Positions 53,691 to 64,000 of a stretch of 64,000 nucleotides of DNA are shown here, piece by piece. Position 1 is the stretch's first letter; each line of letters begins with the position of its first letter. Under the pieces are notes generated by a model, which was given only the letters and a program-made list of their open reading frames with translations, was not told the DNA's origin and ran no database searches. Source of the stretch: Aureibaculum luteum (GTDB taxonomy: Bacteria; Bacteroidota; Bacteroidia; Flavobacteriales; Flavobacteriaceae). Location of the stretch: the NCBI RefSeq assembly GCF_003449015.1, contig NZ_QRGD01000001.1, forward strand, positions 62,001-126,000, in the 5' to 3' direction. A program made the translations under genes and the position numbers.

Positions 53691-55682
53691 TTAATCTAAT
53701 AATGATTCGTCAACTATATTAGGAAGTGTAACTTTTAAATTGGGTTCTACTTCCATTGCTCGCTTTATAGCAAATATAGCTTCTTTATTTCTCGCCCAAC
53801 TTCGTCTTGCAATACCGTTATTTACATCCCAAAATAGCATGGCTTGCAAACGTTGTTCAGCTTCTTCACTACCATCAATAACCATGCCGAAACCACCATT
53901 AACAACCTCTCCCCATCCTACGCCACCACCATTATGTATAGATACCCAAGTGGCCCCTCTAAAGCTATCTCCAATTACATTTTGTATGGCCATATCTGCA
54001 GTAAACTTTGATCCATCATAAATATTTGAGGTCTCTCTAAAAGGAGAGTCTGTACCAGAAACATCATGATGATCTCTTCCTAACACCACCGGACCAATTT
54101 CACCAGCAGCAATTGCATGGTTAAAGGCCTTGGCTATTTTAATACGACCTTCAGCATCTGCATATAAGATTCTTGCTTGCGAACCTACTACCAATTTATT
54201 TTCTTGTGCTCCTTTTATCCATTTCACATTATCAGCCATTTGCTGTTGTATTTCAACAGGCGAATGCTGCATCATTTCTTCCAACACAGCACAAGCAATA
54301 GCGTCTGTTTTTTCTAAATCTTCAGACTTGCCAGAGACACAAACCCATCGAAAAGGACCAAAACCGTAATCGAAACACATAGGTCCCATAATATCTTGTA
54401 CATAACTCTTGTATTTAAAATCAATTCCGTTTGTTGCCATTACATCAGCTCCAGCTCGTGATGCTTCTAAGAGAAATGCATTACCATAATCGAAAAAATA
54501 AGTACCTTTTGCTGTATGCTTATTTATTGCATCGGCTTGACGCCGTAAACTTTCTTGTACTTTTTCTTTAAAAGTAGCAGGGTCTTTCACCATTAATTCA
54601 ACCGCCTCTTCAAATGATAATCCCACAGGATAATAACCGCCTGCCCAAGGATTATGTAATGAGGTTTGGTCAGAACCTAAATCGATATATACATTTTGTT
54701 CATCAAACTTTTCCCAAACGGCAACCACATTTCCATGATAGGCAATAGAGATGACTTCTTTATTTGCTTTCGCTTTACGTACACGCTGCACCAACACATC
54801 TAAATCATCAATAACCTCATCTACCCAACCTTGTGAATGCCGTGTCTGAACCGCCTTTAAATTAACCTCTGCACATACCGTAATACAGCCTGCAATATTC
54901 CCCGCTTTGGGTTGAGCACCGCTCATACCGCCAAGCCCAGAAGTCACAAACAATTTTCCGGCTAAACCTTCACCTTGTTTGGCAATTTTTCGCCCTGCAT
55001 TTAAAACCGTAATCGTAGTACCATGCACAATTCCTTGAGGACCGATATACATAAAACTACCCGCTGTCATTTGCCCATATTGGGTTACACCTAAGGCATT
55101 AAATTTCTCCCAATCATCTGGTTTGGAATAATTGGGAACCATCATACCGTTAGTAACCACAACTCTTGGTGCATTTTTATGCGAAGGAAACAACCCCATT
55201 GGATGACCTGAATACATCGTTAAGGTTTGCTCATCAGTCATTTCAGCCAAATACTGCATGGTAAGTAAATATTGAGCCCAATTTTGAAACACCGCTCCAT
55301 TACCTCCATAGGTTATCAATTCATGTGGATGTTGTGCCACGGCATTGTCCAAATTATTTTGAATCATATGCATTATGGCTTTGGCTTGTAATGATTTTCC
55401 AGGATAGGCTTCTATTGGTCTAGCATACATTTTATACTCGGGCTTAAACCGATACATATAAATTCTACCATAAGTTTCTAATTCTTCTTTAAATTCAGGT
55501 AGTAATGTGGCATGAAATTTAGAATCAAAATAACGAAGTGCATTTTTAAGGGCTAGCTTTTTTTCATCTTCTGATAAAATGGCTTTTCGTTTAGGAGCAT
55601 GGTTTATTTCCGAATCATACGTTTTAAGATTGGGAAGTTGGTTTGGAATACCTTTTAAAATTTGTTGATGAAATTCGTTCAT
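53691..55682 (-). CDS. hutU: Urocanate hydratase (long Bacteroidota form)
   Basis: The enzyme adds water to urocanate, the second step of histidine breakdown, using NAD+ tightly bound. The 663-residue chain is about 100 longer than the well-studied Pseudomonas and Bacillus enzymes, as in other Bacteroidota. The family signature around F-D-Y-G-F-G-P-F-R-W-V-C-V-S-G-K-S contains the conserved cysteine, and G-G-x-G-A-x-F-Q-N-W, S-G-L-G-G-M-S-G-A-Q and H-N-G-G-G-V-G-W-G are present. Other hut genes are not in the window, so histidine use is only suggested. It is preceded by the DUF5522 gene (34 bases). Confidence 0.94.
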   Translation of the reverse strand: MNEFHQQILKGIPNQLPNLKTYDSEINHAPKRKAILSEDEKKLALKNALRYFDSKFHATLLPEFKEELETYGRIYMYRFKPEYKMYARPIEAYPGKSLQAKAIMHMIQNNLDNAVAQHPHELITYGGNGAVFQNWAQYLLTMQYLAEMTDEQTLTMYSGHPMGLFPSHKNAPRVVVTNGMMVPNYSKPDDWEKFNALGVTQYGQMTAGSFMYIGPQGIVHGTTITVLNAGRKIAKQGEGLAGKLFVTSGLGGMSGAQPKAGNIAGCITVCAEVNLKAVQTRHSQGWVDEVIDDLDVLVQRVRKAKANKEVISIAYHGNVVAVWEKFDEQNVYIDLGSDQTSLHNPWAGGYYPVGLSFEEAVELMVKDPATFKEKVQESLRRQADAINKHTAKGTYFFDYGNAFLLEASRAGADVMATNGIDFKYKSYVQDIMGPMCFDYGFGPFRWVCVSGKSEDLEKTDAIACAVLEEMMQHSPVEIQQQMADNVKWIKGAQENKLVVGSQARILYADAEGRIKIAKAFNHAIAAGEIGPVVLGRDHHDVSGTDSPFRETSNIYDGSKFTADMAIQNVIGDSFRGATWVSIHNGGGVGWGEVVNGGFGMVIDGSEEAEQRLQAMLFWDVNNGIARRSWARNKEAIFAIKRAMEVEPNLKVTLPNIVDESLLD

Positions 55683-55716
55683 TGGTATTTATTTATTATA
55701 AACCGTTTATTATTCT

Positions 55717-55890
<174 letters not shown>

Positions 55891-55951
55891 TTATTTATCA
55901 GGTAAATTTACCATAAATATCATTAAATAAATTCACTAATTTCGCCATGAT

Positions 55952-56860
55952 ATGGATTTTAACGTAAACAGCAGAAACCAATCGGTGCATTTTCCTTTAC
56001 TTGAGGATATTGAACTTGTTATTAAACGAGAAGATGAAATCCATCCTGACATTTCAGGTAATAAATACAGAAAATTGAAGTATAATTTAATTGCTGCCAG
56101 AGAGCAAGGCTTTGACACCTTAGTCACTTTTGGTGGTGCCTATTCTAACCATATTGCAGCAACTGCCGCTGTAGGATTAAAATTCGGGTTTAAGACCATC
56201 GGTATTATTAGAGGCGAAGAATTGGTTGATAAAATTGAAGGAAATGCAACTTTGGCTTTTGCTCAAAAATGCGGAATGCAGTTTAAGTTTATCACTAGAA
56301 GTTTATATCGTGAAAAGGAAAATGACACCTTTTTAAGTACTTTAAAAGATGAATTGGGCAACTACTATTTAATACCTGAAGGAGGCACAAATAGCTTAGC
56401 CATAAAAGGATGTGAAGAAATTTTAACAAAAGAAGACAAAAGCTTTGATTATATTTGCACATCTGTTGGAACAGGTGGCACTATTTCTGGTATTATAAAT
56501 AGTACGGAACCCCGTCAGAAAGTGATAGGGTTTTCATCACTTAAAGGTGACTTTTTAAAAGATGAAATTGCCAAATGGACAACGAAGAACAATTGGGAAT
56601 TAAATACCGACTTTCATTTTGGCGGTTACGCTAAAATAAATAATGAGCTTATTACATTTATAAATAATTTTAAGCTTGCAACTGACATTCCCTTAGACCC
56701 TATTTATACTGGAAAAATGCTTTACGGCATTGTAGATATGGCTAAAAATAAAGTATTTAAAAAAGGAAGTAAAATACTTGCAATTCATACTGGCGGTTTA
56801 CAAGGAATAGCAGGAATGAATAACGTATTAAAACAAAAGAATTATTTGCAATTAATTTAA
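55952..56860 (+). CDS. 1-Aminocyclopropane-1-carboxylate deaminase / D-cysteine desulfhydrase homologue
   Basis: The 302-residue fold-type II PLP enzyme has I-K-R-E-D-E-I-H-P-D-I-S-G-N-K-Y-R-K-L with the Schiff-base lysine (K39), F-G-G-A-Y-S-N-H-I-A-A, and G-T-G-G-T-I-S-G for the phosphate. It is shorter than the ACC deaminases of plant-associated bacteria (about 338). D-cysteine desulfhydrase activity is equally possible. The next gene starts after one base, so they form an operon. Confidence 0.85.
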   Translation: MDFNVNSRNQSVHFPLLEDIELVIKREDEIHPDISGNKYRKLKYNLIAAREQGFDTLVTFGGAYSNHIAATAAVGLKFGFKTIGIIRGEELVDKIEGNATLAFAQKCGMQFKFITRSLYREKENDTFLSTLKDELGNYYLIPEGGTNSLAIKGCEEILTKEDKSFDYICTSVGTGGTISGIINSTEPRQKVIGFSSLKGDFLKDEIAKWTTKNNWELNTDFHFGGYAKINNELITFINNFKLATDIPLDPIYTGKMLYGIVDMAKNKVFKKGSKILAIHTGGLQGIAGMNNVLKQKNYLQLI

Positions 56861-56861
56861 A

Positions 56862-57704
56862 ATGAAGTATCTAAAAATAGTTTTAAGTATTATTATTTTA
56901 AGTGTTTTTGCCAGTTGTGGCTCACACAAAAGAACAACTTCACAAAAAATAATAGATCAACGACAACCAAATAAAGTCGTAAAAAAGACGGTAACACCTG
57001 TAAAACTTCAAAAAATAGATGAAGCTGATGTAATTCATGCTGATCTAATGAGACGTAAACCTAATTTGAATGAAAACACATTGGCGTATATTGATGAATA
57101 TAATGATATTGCCATCTTAGAAATGATAGCGTATAAAATACCTGCTAGTATTACATTGGCACAAGGTATATTAGAATCTAACAGCGGTAAGAGTAGACTT
57201 TCAGTAAAAGGTAACAATCATTTTGGTATAAAGTGTCATACTTGGGATGGTAAACGCATGTATCATGATGATGATTCACGTCAAGAATGTTTTAGAAAAT
57301 ACGAACATCCATTAACCTCTTTTAGAGATCATTCCTTATTTTTATTTGATAGAAAACGTTATGCTGGATTGTTTGAGCTTCGTAAAAAAGATTATAAAGG
57401 TTGGTCTAAAGGCTTGAGAAAAGCGGGTTATGCAACAGACCCTAAATATCCTGCAAAGTTAATTACACTTATAGAAACTTATGAATTAGATAAGTATGAC
57501 GACTTTGATGAAAGCTATCTTTATAATGGTAAAGTAATTAAAAAAACAAAAGATGATGTAACGTCTAAATACATCATTGTATCTAAAGGAGACACCTTGT
57601 ATTCTTTAGCTAAAAACAATAACTTAACCGTTGATAAATTAAAGTGGCTAAACGGTCTTAAGAATAATGAACTGTCTGTGGGTCAGAAAATTTTTGTTGA
57701 ATAA
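56862..57704 (+). CDS. LysM glucosaminidase lipoprotein (GH73/FlgJ-like)
   Basis: The 280-residue protein has a lipoprotein signal ending A-S-C (C19). A glucosaminidase domain follows (about 70-200): S-I-T-L-A-Q-G-I-L-E-S-N-S-G-K-S with the catalytic Glu, N-H-F-G-I-K-C-H, and Y-H-D-D-D-S-R-Q-E-C-F-R-K-Y. The C-terminal LysM module (about 230-280; Y-I-I-V-S-K-G-D-T-L-Y-S-L-A) binds glycan. It should cleave between GlcNAc and MurNAc in peptidoglycan at the cell envelope. It is separated from the ACC-deaminase-like gene by one base, so they are cotranscribed. Confidence 0.93.
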   Translation: MKYLKIVLSIIILSVFASCGSHKRTTSQKIIDQRQPNKVVKKTVTPVKLQKIDEADVIHADLMRRKPNLNENTLAYIDEYNDIAILEMIAYKIPASITLAQGILESNSGKSRLSVKGNNHFGIKCHTWDGKRMYHDDDSRQECFRKYEHPLTSFRDHSLFLFDRKRYAGLFELRKKDYKGWSKGLRKAGYATDPKYPAKLITLIETYELDKYDDFDESYLYNGKVIKKTKDDVTSKYIIVSKGDTLYSLAKNNNLTVDKLKWLNGLKNNELSVGQKIFVE

Positions 57705-57735
57705 TTGCAACAGTTAAGTGTCTTTTTACAATAAA

Positions 57736-57773
57736 AAAATCGTCACAAATACTTTCGTGTCAGTGACGATTTT
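57736..57773. terminator. Bidirectional terminator
   Basis: An 11-bp stem (AAAATCGTCAC / GTGACGATTTT, arms 57736-57746 and 57763-57773) with flanking A-run and T-run lies between the convergent LysM glucosaminidase and DUF4890 genes, serving both directions. Confidence 0.88.
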
Positions 57774-57793
57774 CCAAAACTAAATCTAAATTA

Positions 57794-58321
57794 TTAATTA
57801 TTATTTGATCTTTTATTTACTCTATTACCTTTAGAGTTTTGATTGTTCATGTTACGTTTTCCTTGTTTTTTCATTTTATCTCCTTTGCGTTTCATGGTTG
57901 TTTTCCAGGTTTCATATTGGTCTTCATTTAAAATCTTTTTCATAGATTCTTGACGAACCAATTGAGCATCTAATCTAGATTTTTGCTTGTCATATGAATT
58001 TCTATTCGCTGGCTTTTCTCCTTTTTCACGTAAAGCTTGCATCTCTTTTCTTTTTGCATCACGCACAATAGCTTGTTCTTTGTTTAAATCATACACCTTT
58101 TTTTGCTGAGCATCCGTAAGGTCTAAATTTAATGCCATTTTTTTTGTTTGTAATTCTGCCATTTGATCAGGTGTCATATCTGATCTATTAAAGCCTCTTT
58201 TGTTGTTTTGAGCAAAAGCACCTACAGTTAACAAGGCCATAAAACCTCCAATTACTAAATTTCTACGCATTGGTTTTTTATTTCCTATTAGGGATTTGTT
58301 TTTTGTTTCTAAATTTTTCAT
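57794..58321 (-). CDS. DUF4890-family exported protein
   Basis: The frame gives 175 residues from 58321, but an ATG at 58270 (M-R-R-N-L-V-I-G-G-F-M-A-L-L-T-V-G-A-F-A-Q) gives a cleaner signal peptide, so the true start is uncertain. The mature part is helical with D-M-T-P-D-Q-M-A-E-L and A-L-N-L-D-L-T-D-A-Q-Q-K-K-V-Y, the LTxxQ-type pattern shared with Spy/CpxP proteins, and ends in an N/K/R-rich tail. It belongs with DUF4890, likely a periplasmic metal-sensing or chaperone-like protein. Its function here is unknown. Confidence 0.82.
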   Translation of the reverse strand: MKNLETKNKSLIGNKKPMRRNLVIGGFMALLTVGAFAQNNKRGFNRSDMTPDQMAELQTKKMALNLDLTDAQQKKVYDLNKEQAIVRDAKRKEMQALREKGEKPANRNSYDKQKSRLDAQLVRQESMKKILNEDQYETWKTTMKRKGDKMKKQGKRNMNNQNSKGNRVNKRSNNN

Positions 58322-58488
58322 TTTTTTTATTTTAATGTTATACTGCTTTGACTGTAGCTATTAAAAATAGTTTAATTAAAAGTTTGATTTTAACAGTAGA
58401 TTAACATTCCAAAAAATTAGTGACTCTATCAAAAAATTACTTTTCTATATCCTTAAAAATCATAAAAATCTGACTAATAGATTATTTA

Positions 58489-59159
58489 CTATTCTTTTTC
58501 GTGGGTAAGTACAGCTCTTAAAATTAAATATTGAGCCGCTAAATAGGTGAGCATAATAATGATGGGGAATATATTATTTGTAGTATCAAATTTATTTATT
58601 GCCAACACAGAATCGGAAATAATAAAAAGACAAGCACCTATAAACATATATTTCGAAGCAATACTTTTTCTATGTAAGTAAAATAATAAAGAAACAATGC
58701 CCATCACAGAAATGGTAACACCATAAACCACCACAGGAACGAACAATTCATTTAAGCTATTTTTCAATAAATTGATGAGTGCAAAAAACACTATTAAAAA
58801 GGGTACCGTAGCTATGAGTATAGTTTTTAAATTAGAGCTATTAATCCAACCCAATACTATTTTAATATATATGATATGTGCTATTAAAAAGGAAATTAAA
58901 CCTAACATAAAATAGAGTTCACCTTCAAATAACAATAATACATCACCAAAAAACGAAAACACTAAAGCACCTATATACCAGCCATTAACCTGCTTCGTTG
59001 ACACCAAATAGAGCATCAATAGTGTTAACATTAACAAGGGTTTAAAAACACTTCGCAGTAGTTCTATATTGAAAACAACACCTACCATATCACAAAGTGA
59101 AACTATTACAAAAAGAGCTGTAATAATAGTAACTTTAGTATTGTTTTTGGTTGTAGTCA

Positions 59160-59160
<1 letters not shown>
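58489..59160 (-). CDS. YhhN-family membrane protein (lysoplasmalogenase-like)
   Basis: The 223-residue protein has about eight membrane helices and YhhN signatures (F-S-F-F-G-D-V-L-L-L near residue 70, F-L-I-A-H-I-I-Y, and F-I-I-S-D-S-V-L-A-I-N-K-F). Characterised homologues hydrolyse vinyl-ether lysophospholipids; activity in flavobacteria has not been shown here. It overlaps the ligA stop by one base, so the two are translationally linked. Confidence 0.87.
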
Positions 59161-61178
<2,018 letters not shown>

Positions 61179-61350
61179 TTAAAAATAAATAAATTTTAAC
61201 TCTAAAAGTTAAAAAACTTCAGGTCTTTATAAGTCGTTCCCTTTTTACAAGAAAGGTTCTTCATTTTATATTATAAGTAACAAAAACCTTCATTAACCAT
61301 TCATTATGTAACATAAGTTACTGAATATCGAGTGTTTAGCATCAATTACA

Positions 61351-61362
61351 TGACTTTTATCA
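61351..61362. promoter_or_regulatory. FNR-like box upstream of the sulfur operon
   Basis: TGACTTTTATCA matches TGAT-N4-ATCA at all but one fixed position. It is centred about 43 bases before the predicted start point derived from TAACTTCG (61386-61393, a near-match to TAnnTTTG). That is the spacing of class II activation by Crp/Fnr proteins. Confidence 0.5.
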
Positions 61363-61418
61363 CCTTTTTCCACATTATTATTAACTAACTTCGAGACAGT
61401 AACTTAAACAAATAACTC

Positions 61419-62663
61419 ATGAAAAAGCTATTAATATTAGGAGCAGGAACAGCAGGCACAATGATGGCAAATCATTTAAGGCCGAAACTACGCAGTAATG
61501 AATGGGATGTTACTATTGTAGATCAATATAAGACACATTATTATCAACCTGGTTTTTTATTTCTTCCTTTTGACACCTATACCGAAAGTCAAGTAAAAAA
61601 AGTTGGAAAAAAATTAATTCATAAAAAAGTAAATTATATCCAGAAAAAAATTGAGAAGATAATTCCCAACGAAAACAAAGTCCAATTAGAAGATGAAACC
61701 ATAAATTATGATGTACTCATAATTGCAACTGGTTCAAAAATTGCACCTCAAGAAACTCAAGGTCTATTAGGACCATTATGGAAAAAAGACATTTTTGATT
61801 TTTACACTTATGAAGGTGCTTTGGCACTCAGGGATAAACTAAGAGATTGGAAAGGCGGAAAATTAGTAGTTCACATTACTGAAATGCCTATAAAATGTCC
61901 CGTTGCTCCACTTGAGTTTGCTTTTTTAGCTGATTCTTATTTCCGTAAAAAAGGTATGCGAGACAAAGTAGATATTACCTATGTAACGCCACTTTCAGGG
62001 GCATTTACAAAACCCACTTGTTCTACCGCATTGGCGTACCTTTTAGAAGAGAAAGATATTCATCTCGAACCTGATTTTTCTATAATGGAAGTAGATAATA
62101 ACCAAAAAGCAATTGTAGATTATGAAGAAAGAGAAATTCCTTTTGATTTACTAGTAACCGTACCAACCAATATGGGTGATGAACTTATAGAAAGGTCAGG
62201 TTTAGGTGATGATTTGAATTTTATACCTACAGATCATAACACCTTACAATCAAAAGCACATGAAAATATTTTTGTAATTGGAGATGCCACTGATGTTCCA
62301 GCCTCTAAGGCAGGTTCCGTAGCACATTTTCAGGCAGAAACATTGACAGATAATATCCTTCTCTATATAGATGGTTATAAACTTAAAAAAGAATTTGATG
62401 GACATGCCAATTGTTTTATTGAAACAGGAAATAACAAGGCATTGCTAATTGATTTTAATTACAACACAGAACCCGTACATGGTACATTCCCTTTTGCTAA
62501 AATAGGTCCATTACGGTTATTGAAAGAAAGTGTATTTAACCATTGGGGAAAATTAGCTTTTCGATGGATTTATTGGAACATGTTATTAAAAGGTATTGCC
62601 ATTCCTTTTGTCTCAAGAAATATGAGCTTTAAAGGAAAAGTATTTGACATAAAATCGAAATAA
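61419..62663 (+). CDS. Sulfide:quinone oxidoreductase-like flavoprotein
   Basis: The 414-residue FAD/NAD(P)-dependent oxidoreductase starts L-L-I-L-G-A-G-T-A-G-T-M-M-A-N (FAD site). Three cysteines sit where SQR needs them: K-C-P-V-A-P-L-E (C160), K-P-T-C-S (C201) and H-A-N-C-F-I-E-T-G (C332). F-V-I-G-D-A-T-D-V-P is the second FAD motif. The C-terminal amphipathic region suggests membrane attachment. It likely oxidises sulfide, passing electrons to quinone. Other flavoproteins of this class (e.g. FCSD) are possible but less fitting. DsrC/TusE- and DsrE-like genes follow. Confidence 0.87.
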   Translation: MKKLLILGAGTAGTMMANHLRPKLRSNEWDVTIVDQYKTHYYQPGFLFLPFDTYTESQVKKVGKKLIHKKVNYIQKKIEKIIPNENKVQLEDETINYDVLIIATGSKIAPQETQGLLGPLWKKDIFDFYTYEGALALRDKLRDWKGGKLVVHITEMPIKCPVAPLEFAFLADSYFRKKGMRDKVDITYVTPLSGAFTKPTCSTALAYLLEEKDIHLEPDFSIMEVDNNQKAIVDYEEREIPFDLLVTVPTNMGDELIERSGLGDDLNFIPTDHNTLQSKAHENIFVIGDATDVPASKAGSVAHFQAETLTDNILLYIDGYKLKKEFDGHANCFIETGNNKALLIDFNYNTEPVHGTFPFAKIGPLRLLKESVFNHWGKLAFRWIYWNMLLKGIAIPFVSRNMSFKGKVFDIKSK

Positions 62664-62692
62664 AAATTAAGTAAAACTAAAAAACTAAAATT

Positions 62693-63004
62693 ATGGAAGC
62701 AAAAACAATAGCAGGTATGCAAGTAAACGTAAACGAAGAAGGATACCTAGAAGATATGAATCAATGGAATGAAAATATTGCAACAGAAATTGCAGATGAA
62801 ATAGGTATTGAATTAACTGATAAACATTTTGAAGTGCTACATTATTTACGCAATCAAAATAAAGAAGGTGTGGCCCTTACTATCAGAAGAGTAGGTAAAT
62901 CTGGCATTGTAGATATTAAAGGATTGTATACATTATTTCCAAAAGGACCTTTAAAATTTTCATCTAAAATTGCTGGAATACCAAAACCAACAAGTTGTAT
63001 ATAG
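62693..63004 (+). CDS. DsrC/TusE-family protein with a single C-terminal cysteine
   Basis: The 103-residue protein has the DsrC/TusE fold pattern (N-E-E-G-Y-L-E-D-M-N-Q-W-N, D-K-H-F-E-V-L-H-Y-L-R, L-Y-T-L-F-P-K-G-P). It ends P-K-P-T-S-C-I, retaining the penultimate cysteine (CysA, C102). At the CysB position (ten residues upstream, in F-S-S-K-I-A-G) there is serine instead of cysteine, so it resembles TusE-type rather than dissimilatory DsrC. It likely accepts persulfide sulfur. It lies 29 bases after the SQR gene. Confidence 0.88.
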   Translation: MEAKTIAGMQVNVNEEGYLEDMNQWNENIATEIADEIGIELTDKHFEVLHYLRNQNKEGVALTIRRVGKSGIVDIKGLYTLFPKGPLKFSSKIAGIPKPTSCI

Positions 63005-63034
63005 TTCACTATAAATTCAATAAAAACTCACAAA

Positions 63035-63565
63035 ATGGAAACAAAAAAAATAGATAATAAAACCGAGTTAAAAGAGAAGAAGCCTTTAGAAAAAGTATGT
63101 CTTATTTGTGCAAAAGGTAGTTTAGAAGATGTTTATGCTACTTTAATAATGGCGAATGGTGCCGTTATGGAAGGTATAGAAACCAATGTGTTTTTCACCT
63201 TTTTCGGATTGGATGGTATCACTAAAAAATCGATGAATACATTGCATACAGCAACAACAGGAAACCCTTCTATGAGAATGCCAGGAGGTCTTCCTTTCCC
63301 TACTATGCTTGGCGGATTACCAGGAGTAGAAACAGCAGTTTCGGGTATGATGCGAAAACAAATGGAAGCGTTAGATATGCCACCTGTAGATGAATTTCTA
63401 GAAATGATAACCGCTGGTGGTGGTAGAATATTTGCTTGTAAATTAGCCGTTGACATGTTTAAAATAACCAAAGAAGATATGTCTGAAGAAGTAGAAGATA
63501 TCATTACCATAGGTCAGTTTTATGAACTTTGCGATGGTGACAGAACTCAAATAATATTTACCTAG
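63035..63565 (+). CDS. DsrE/DsrF/DrsH-like sulfur carrier protein
   Basis: The 176-residue protein belongs to the DsrE superfamily: K-V-C-L-I-C-A-K-G-S-L-E-D-V near the N-terminus, F-F-T-F-F-G-L-D-G, M-P-G-G-L-P-F, and the C-terminal I-F-A-C-K-L-A-V-D-M-F with a likely sulfur-binding cysteine (about C134). It probably shuttles persulfide sulfur with the DsrC-like protein. It completes a three-gene unit with SQR, and a strong terminator follows. Confidence 0.88.
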   Translation: METKKIDNKTELKEKKPLEKVCLICAKGSLEDVYATLIMANGAVMEGIETNVFFTFFGLDGITKKSMNTLHTATTGNPSMRMPGGLPFPTMLGGLPGVETAVSGMMRKQMEALDMPPVDEFLEMITAGGGRIFACKLAVDMFKITKEDMSEEVEDIITIGQFYELCDGDRTQIIFT

Positions 63566-63584
63566 TCATTTTAAATTAAACTGT

Positions 63585-63614
63585 AAAACCCGAAGCCGTG
63601 GCTTCGGGTTTTTT
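63585..63614 (+). terminator. Terminator of the SQR-DsrC-DsrE unit
   Basis: A 13-bp perfect stem (AAAACCCGAAGCC / GGCTTCGGGTTTT) with a 2-base loop ends in six T. It lies 20 bases after the DsrE-like gene. Confidence 0.93.
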
Positions 63615-63744
63615 ATTTGCCTTTCTCAACAAAAAGGGCGAACTTCGTCATTGGTCGATACCAATAAATAAAATGAGTTAACATACTTTAGTTTCATGAT
63701 AGAATTTAATTTATCATACTAACATAATATTTTAATAAAAGTAA

Positions 63745-64000
63745 ATGAAAAAAGTAGAAGTTGTTGCTGCAATAATCATGCATGATAATGAGATTCTTTG
63801 TGTTCAAAGAGCAGAAAACTTATTAGATTACATCTCTTGTAAATTTGAATTTCCAGGCGGAAAAATAGAAAATGGTGAATCTAAAAAAGAAGCTTTGGAA
63901 AGAGAGTTAATTGAGGAGTTAAATATTAGTCCAAACATTGAGAATTTGTATCTAACCGTTGTTCATCAATATCCAGATTTTGAACTAACAATGCACAGTT
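63745..64000 (+). CDS. NUDIX hydrolase (truncated at right edge)
   Basis: The ATG at 63745 opens a frame still open at 64000 (85 codons seen). It has the NUDIX box G-G-K-I-E-N-G-E-S-K-K-E-A-L-E-R-E-L-I-E-E (about 43-63), with the start M-K-K-V-E-V-V-A-A-I-I and F-E-F-P-G-G typical of the MutT/8-oxo-dGTP group. The usual Gly after E-E is replaced by N (E-E-L-N-I). It may sanitise oxidised nucleotides; the C-terminus is not seen. Confidence 0.9.
   Translation, partial: MKKVEVVAAIIMHDNEILCVQRAENLLDYISCKFEFPGGKIENGESKKEALERELIEELNISPNIENLYLTVVHQYPDFELTMHS

Noticed and set aside
61760-61771. AAGGTCTATTA resembling the AAAGGTCTAT element
   Set aside because: It lies inside the SQR-like coding frame (Q-G-L-L-G), lacks one base of the decamer and is far from the ECF unit, so chance is the better explanation.

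Overview
The window is AT-rich, gene-dense DNA from a member of the Bacteroidota, most likely a marine-type Flavobacteriaceae. Supporting signs are the absence of Shine-Dalgarno sequences, promoter elements of the TAnnTTTG type, a fused hemC-hemD gene, many families typical of flavobacteria (DUF4212/acetate-type symporter, DUF5522, DUF4890, DUF4136, DUF6973, DUF3124) and lipoprotein signals ending in S-C or A-S-C. I saw no rRNA, tRNA, CRISPR array or intact insertion sequence. Most of the window is chromosomal housekeeping.

Layout. 1-5080 holds a truncated GH3 beta-N-acetylglucosaminidase, a conserved small protein, a DEDDh exonuclease, a 2-oxoacid dehydrogenase E2 and a small lipoprotein. 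5190-7913 is a large SF2 helicase with an unexplained, partly hydrophobic C-terminal third. 7914-24865 is a heme block: hemA, hemCD, hemB, hemL, hemE and hemF all on the minus strand with some interspersed genes, a divergent AraC-type regulator plus tRNA/rRNA methyltransferase, a very long TraB/GumN protein, then hemH and hemJ on the plus strand. Together they cover every step from glutamyl-tRNA to protoheme. 24868-30336 holds recR, a sodium/solute symporter, pdxH, sixA, a ppx/gppA-type phosphatase and a TauE/SafE permease. 30405-34859 is an acetate uptake and activation unit (DUF4212 small subunit, SSS symporter, TonB-C-like protein, acetyl-CoA synthetase).

34965-41738 contains a small hypothetical gene, mscL, an ECF sigma factor unit (sigma, putative anti-sigma, Spy/CpxP-like protein, beta-barrel-like protein) that carries the same decamer ahead of three of its genes, a DUF3124 lipoprotein, an exported amidohydrolase, a P-loop kinase-like protein and a membrane protein. 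41879-48600 has a TIP30-like oxidoreductase and the divergent pair PEP carboxylase / pyruvate phosphate dikinase, which control the PEP-pyruvate-oxaloacetate node. 48917-53667 has an acyl-CoA ligase, a short accessory block of small genes bounded by a recurring cassette-like sequence, and a DUF4136 lipoprotein. 53691-61157 holds urocanase, a tiny Cys-rich DUF5522 gene, an ACC-deaminase/D-cysteine desulfhydrase homologue, a LysM glucosaminidase, a DUF4890 protein, a YhhN family protein and ligA. 61419-63565 is a sulfur unit (SQR-like flavoprotein, DsrC/TusE-like, DsrE-like) behind an FNR-type promoter, followed by a truncated NUDIX gene.

The observations I rate highest are a Fur/PerR-type 7-1-7 palindrome between hemA and the AraC regulator, the repeated AAAGGTCTAT element in the ECF unit, the FNR-like operators at the sulfur operon and at the ppc/ppdK promoter region, the single-cysteine DsrC-like protein beside SQR, and the cassette-like repeats around 51.6-52.9 kb.
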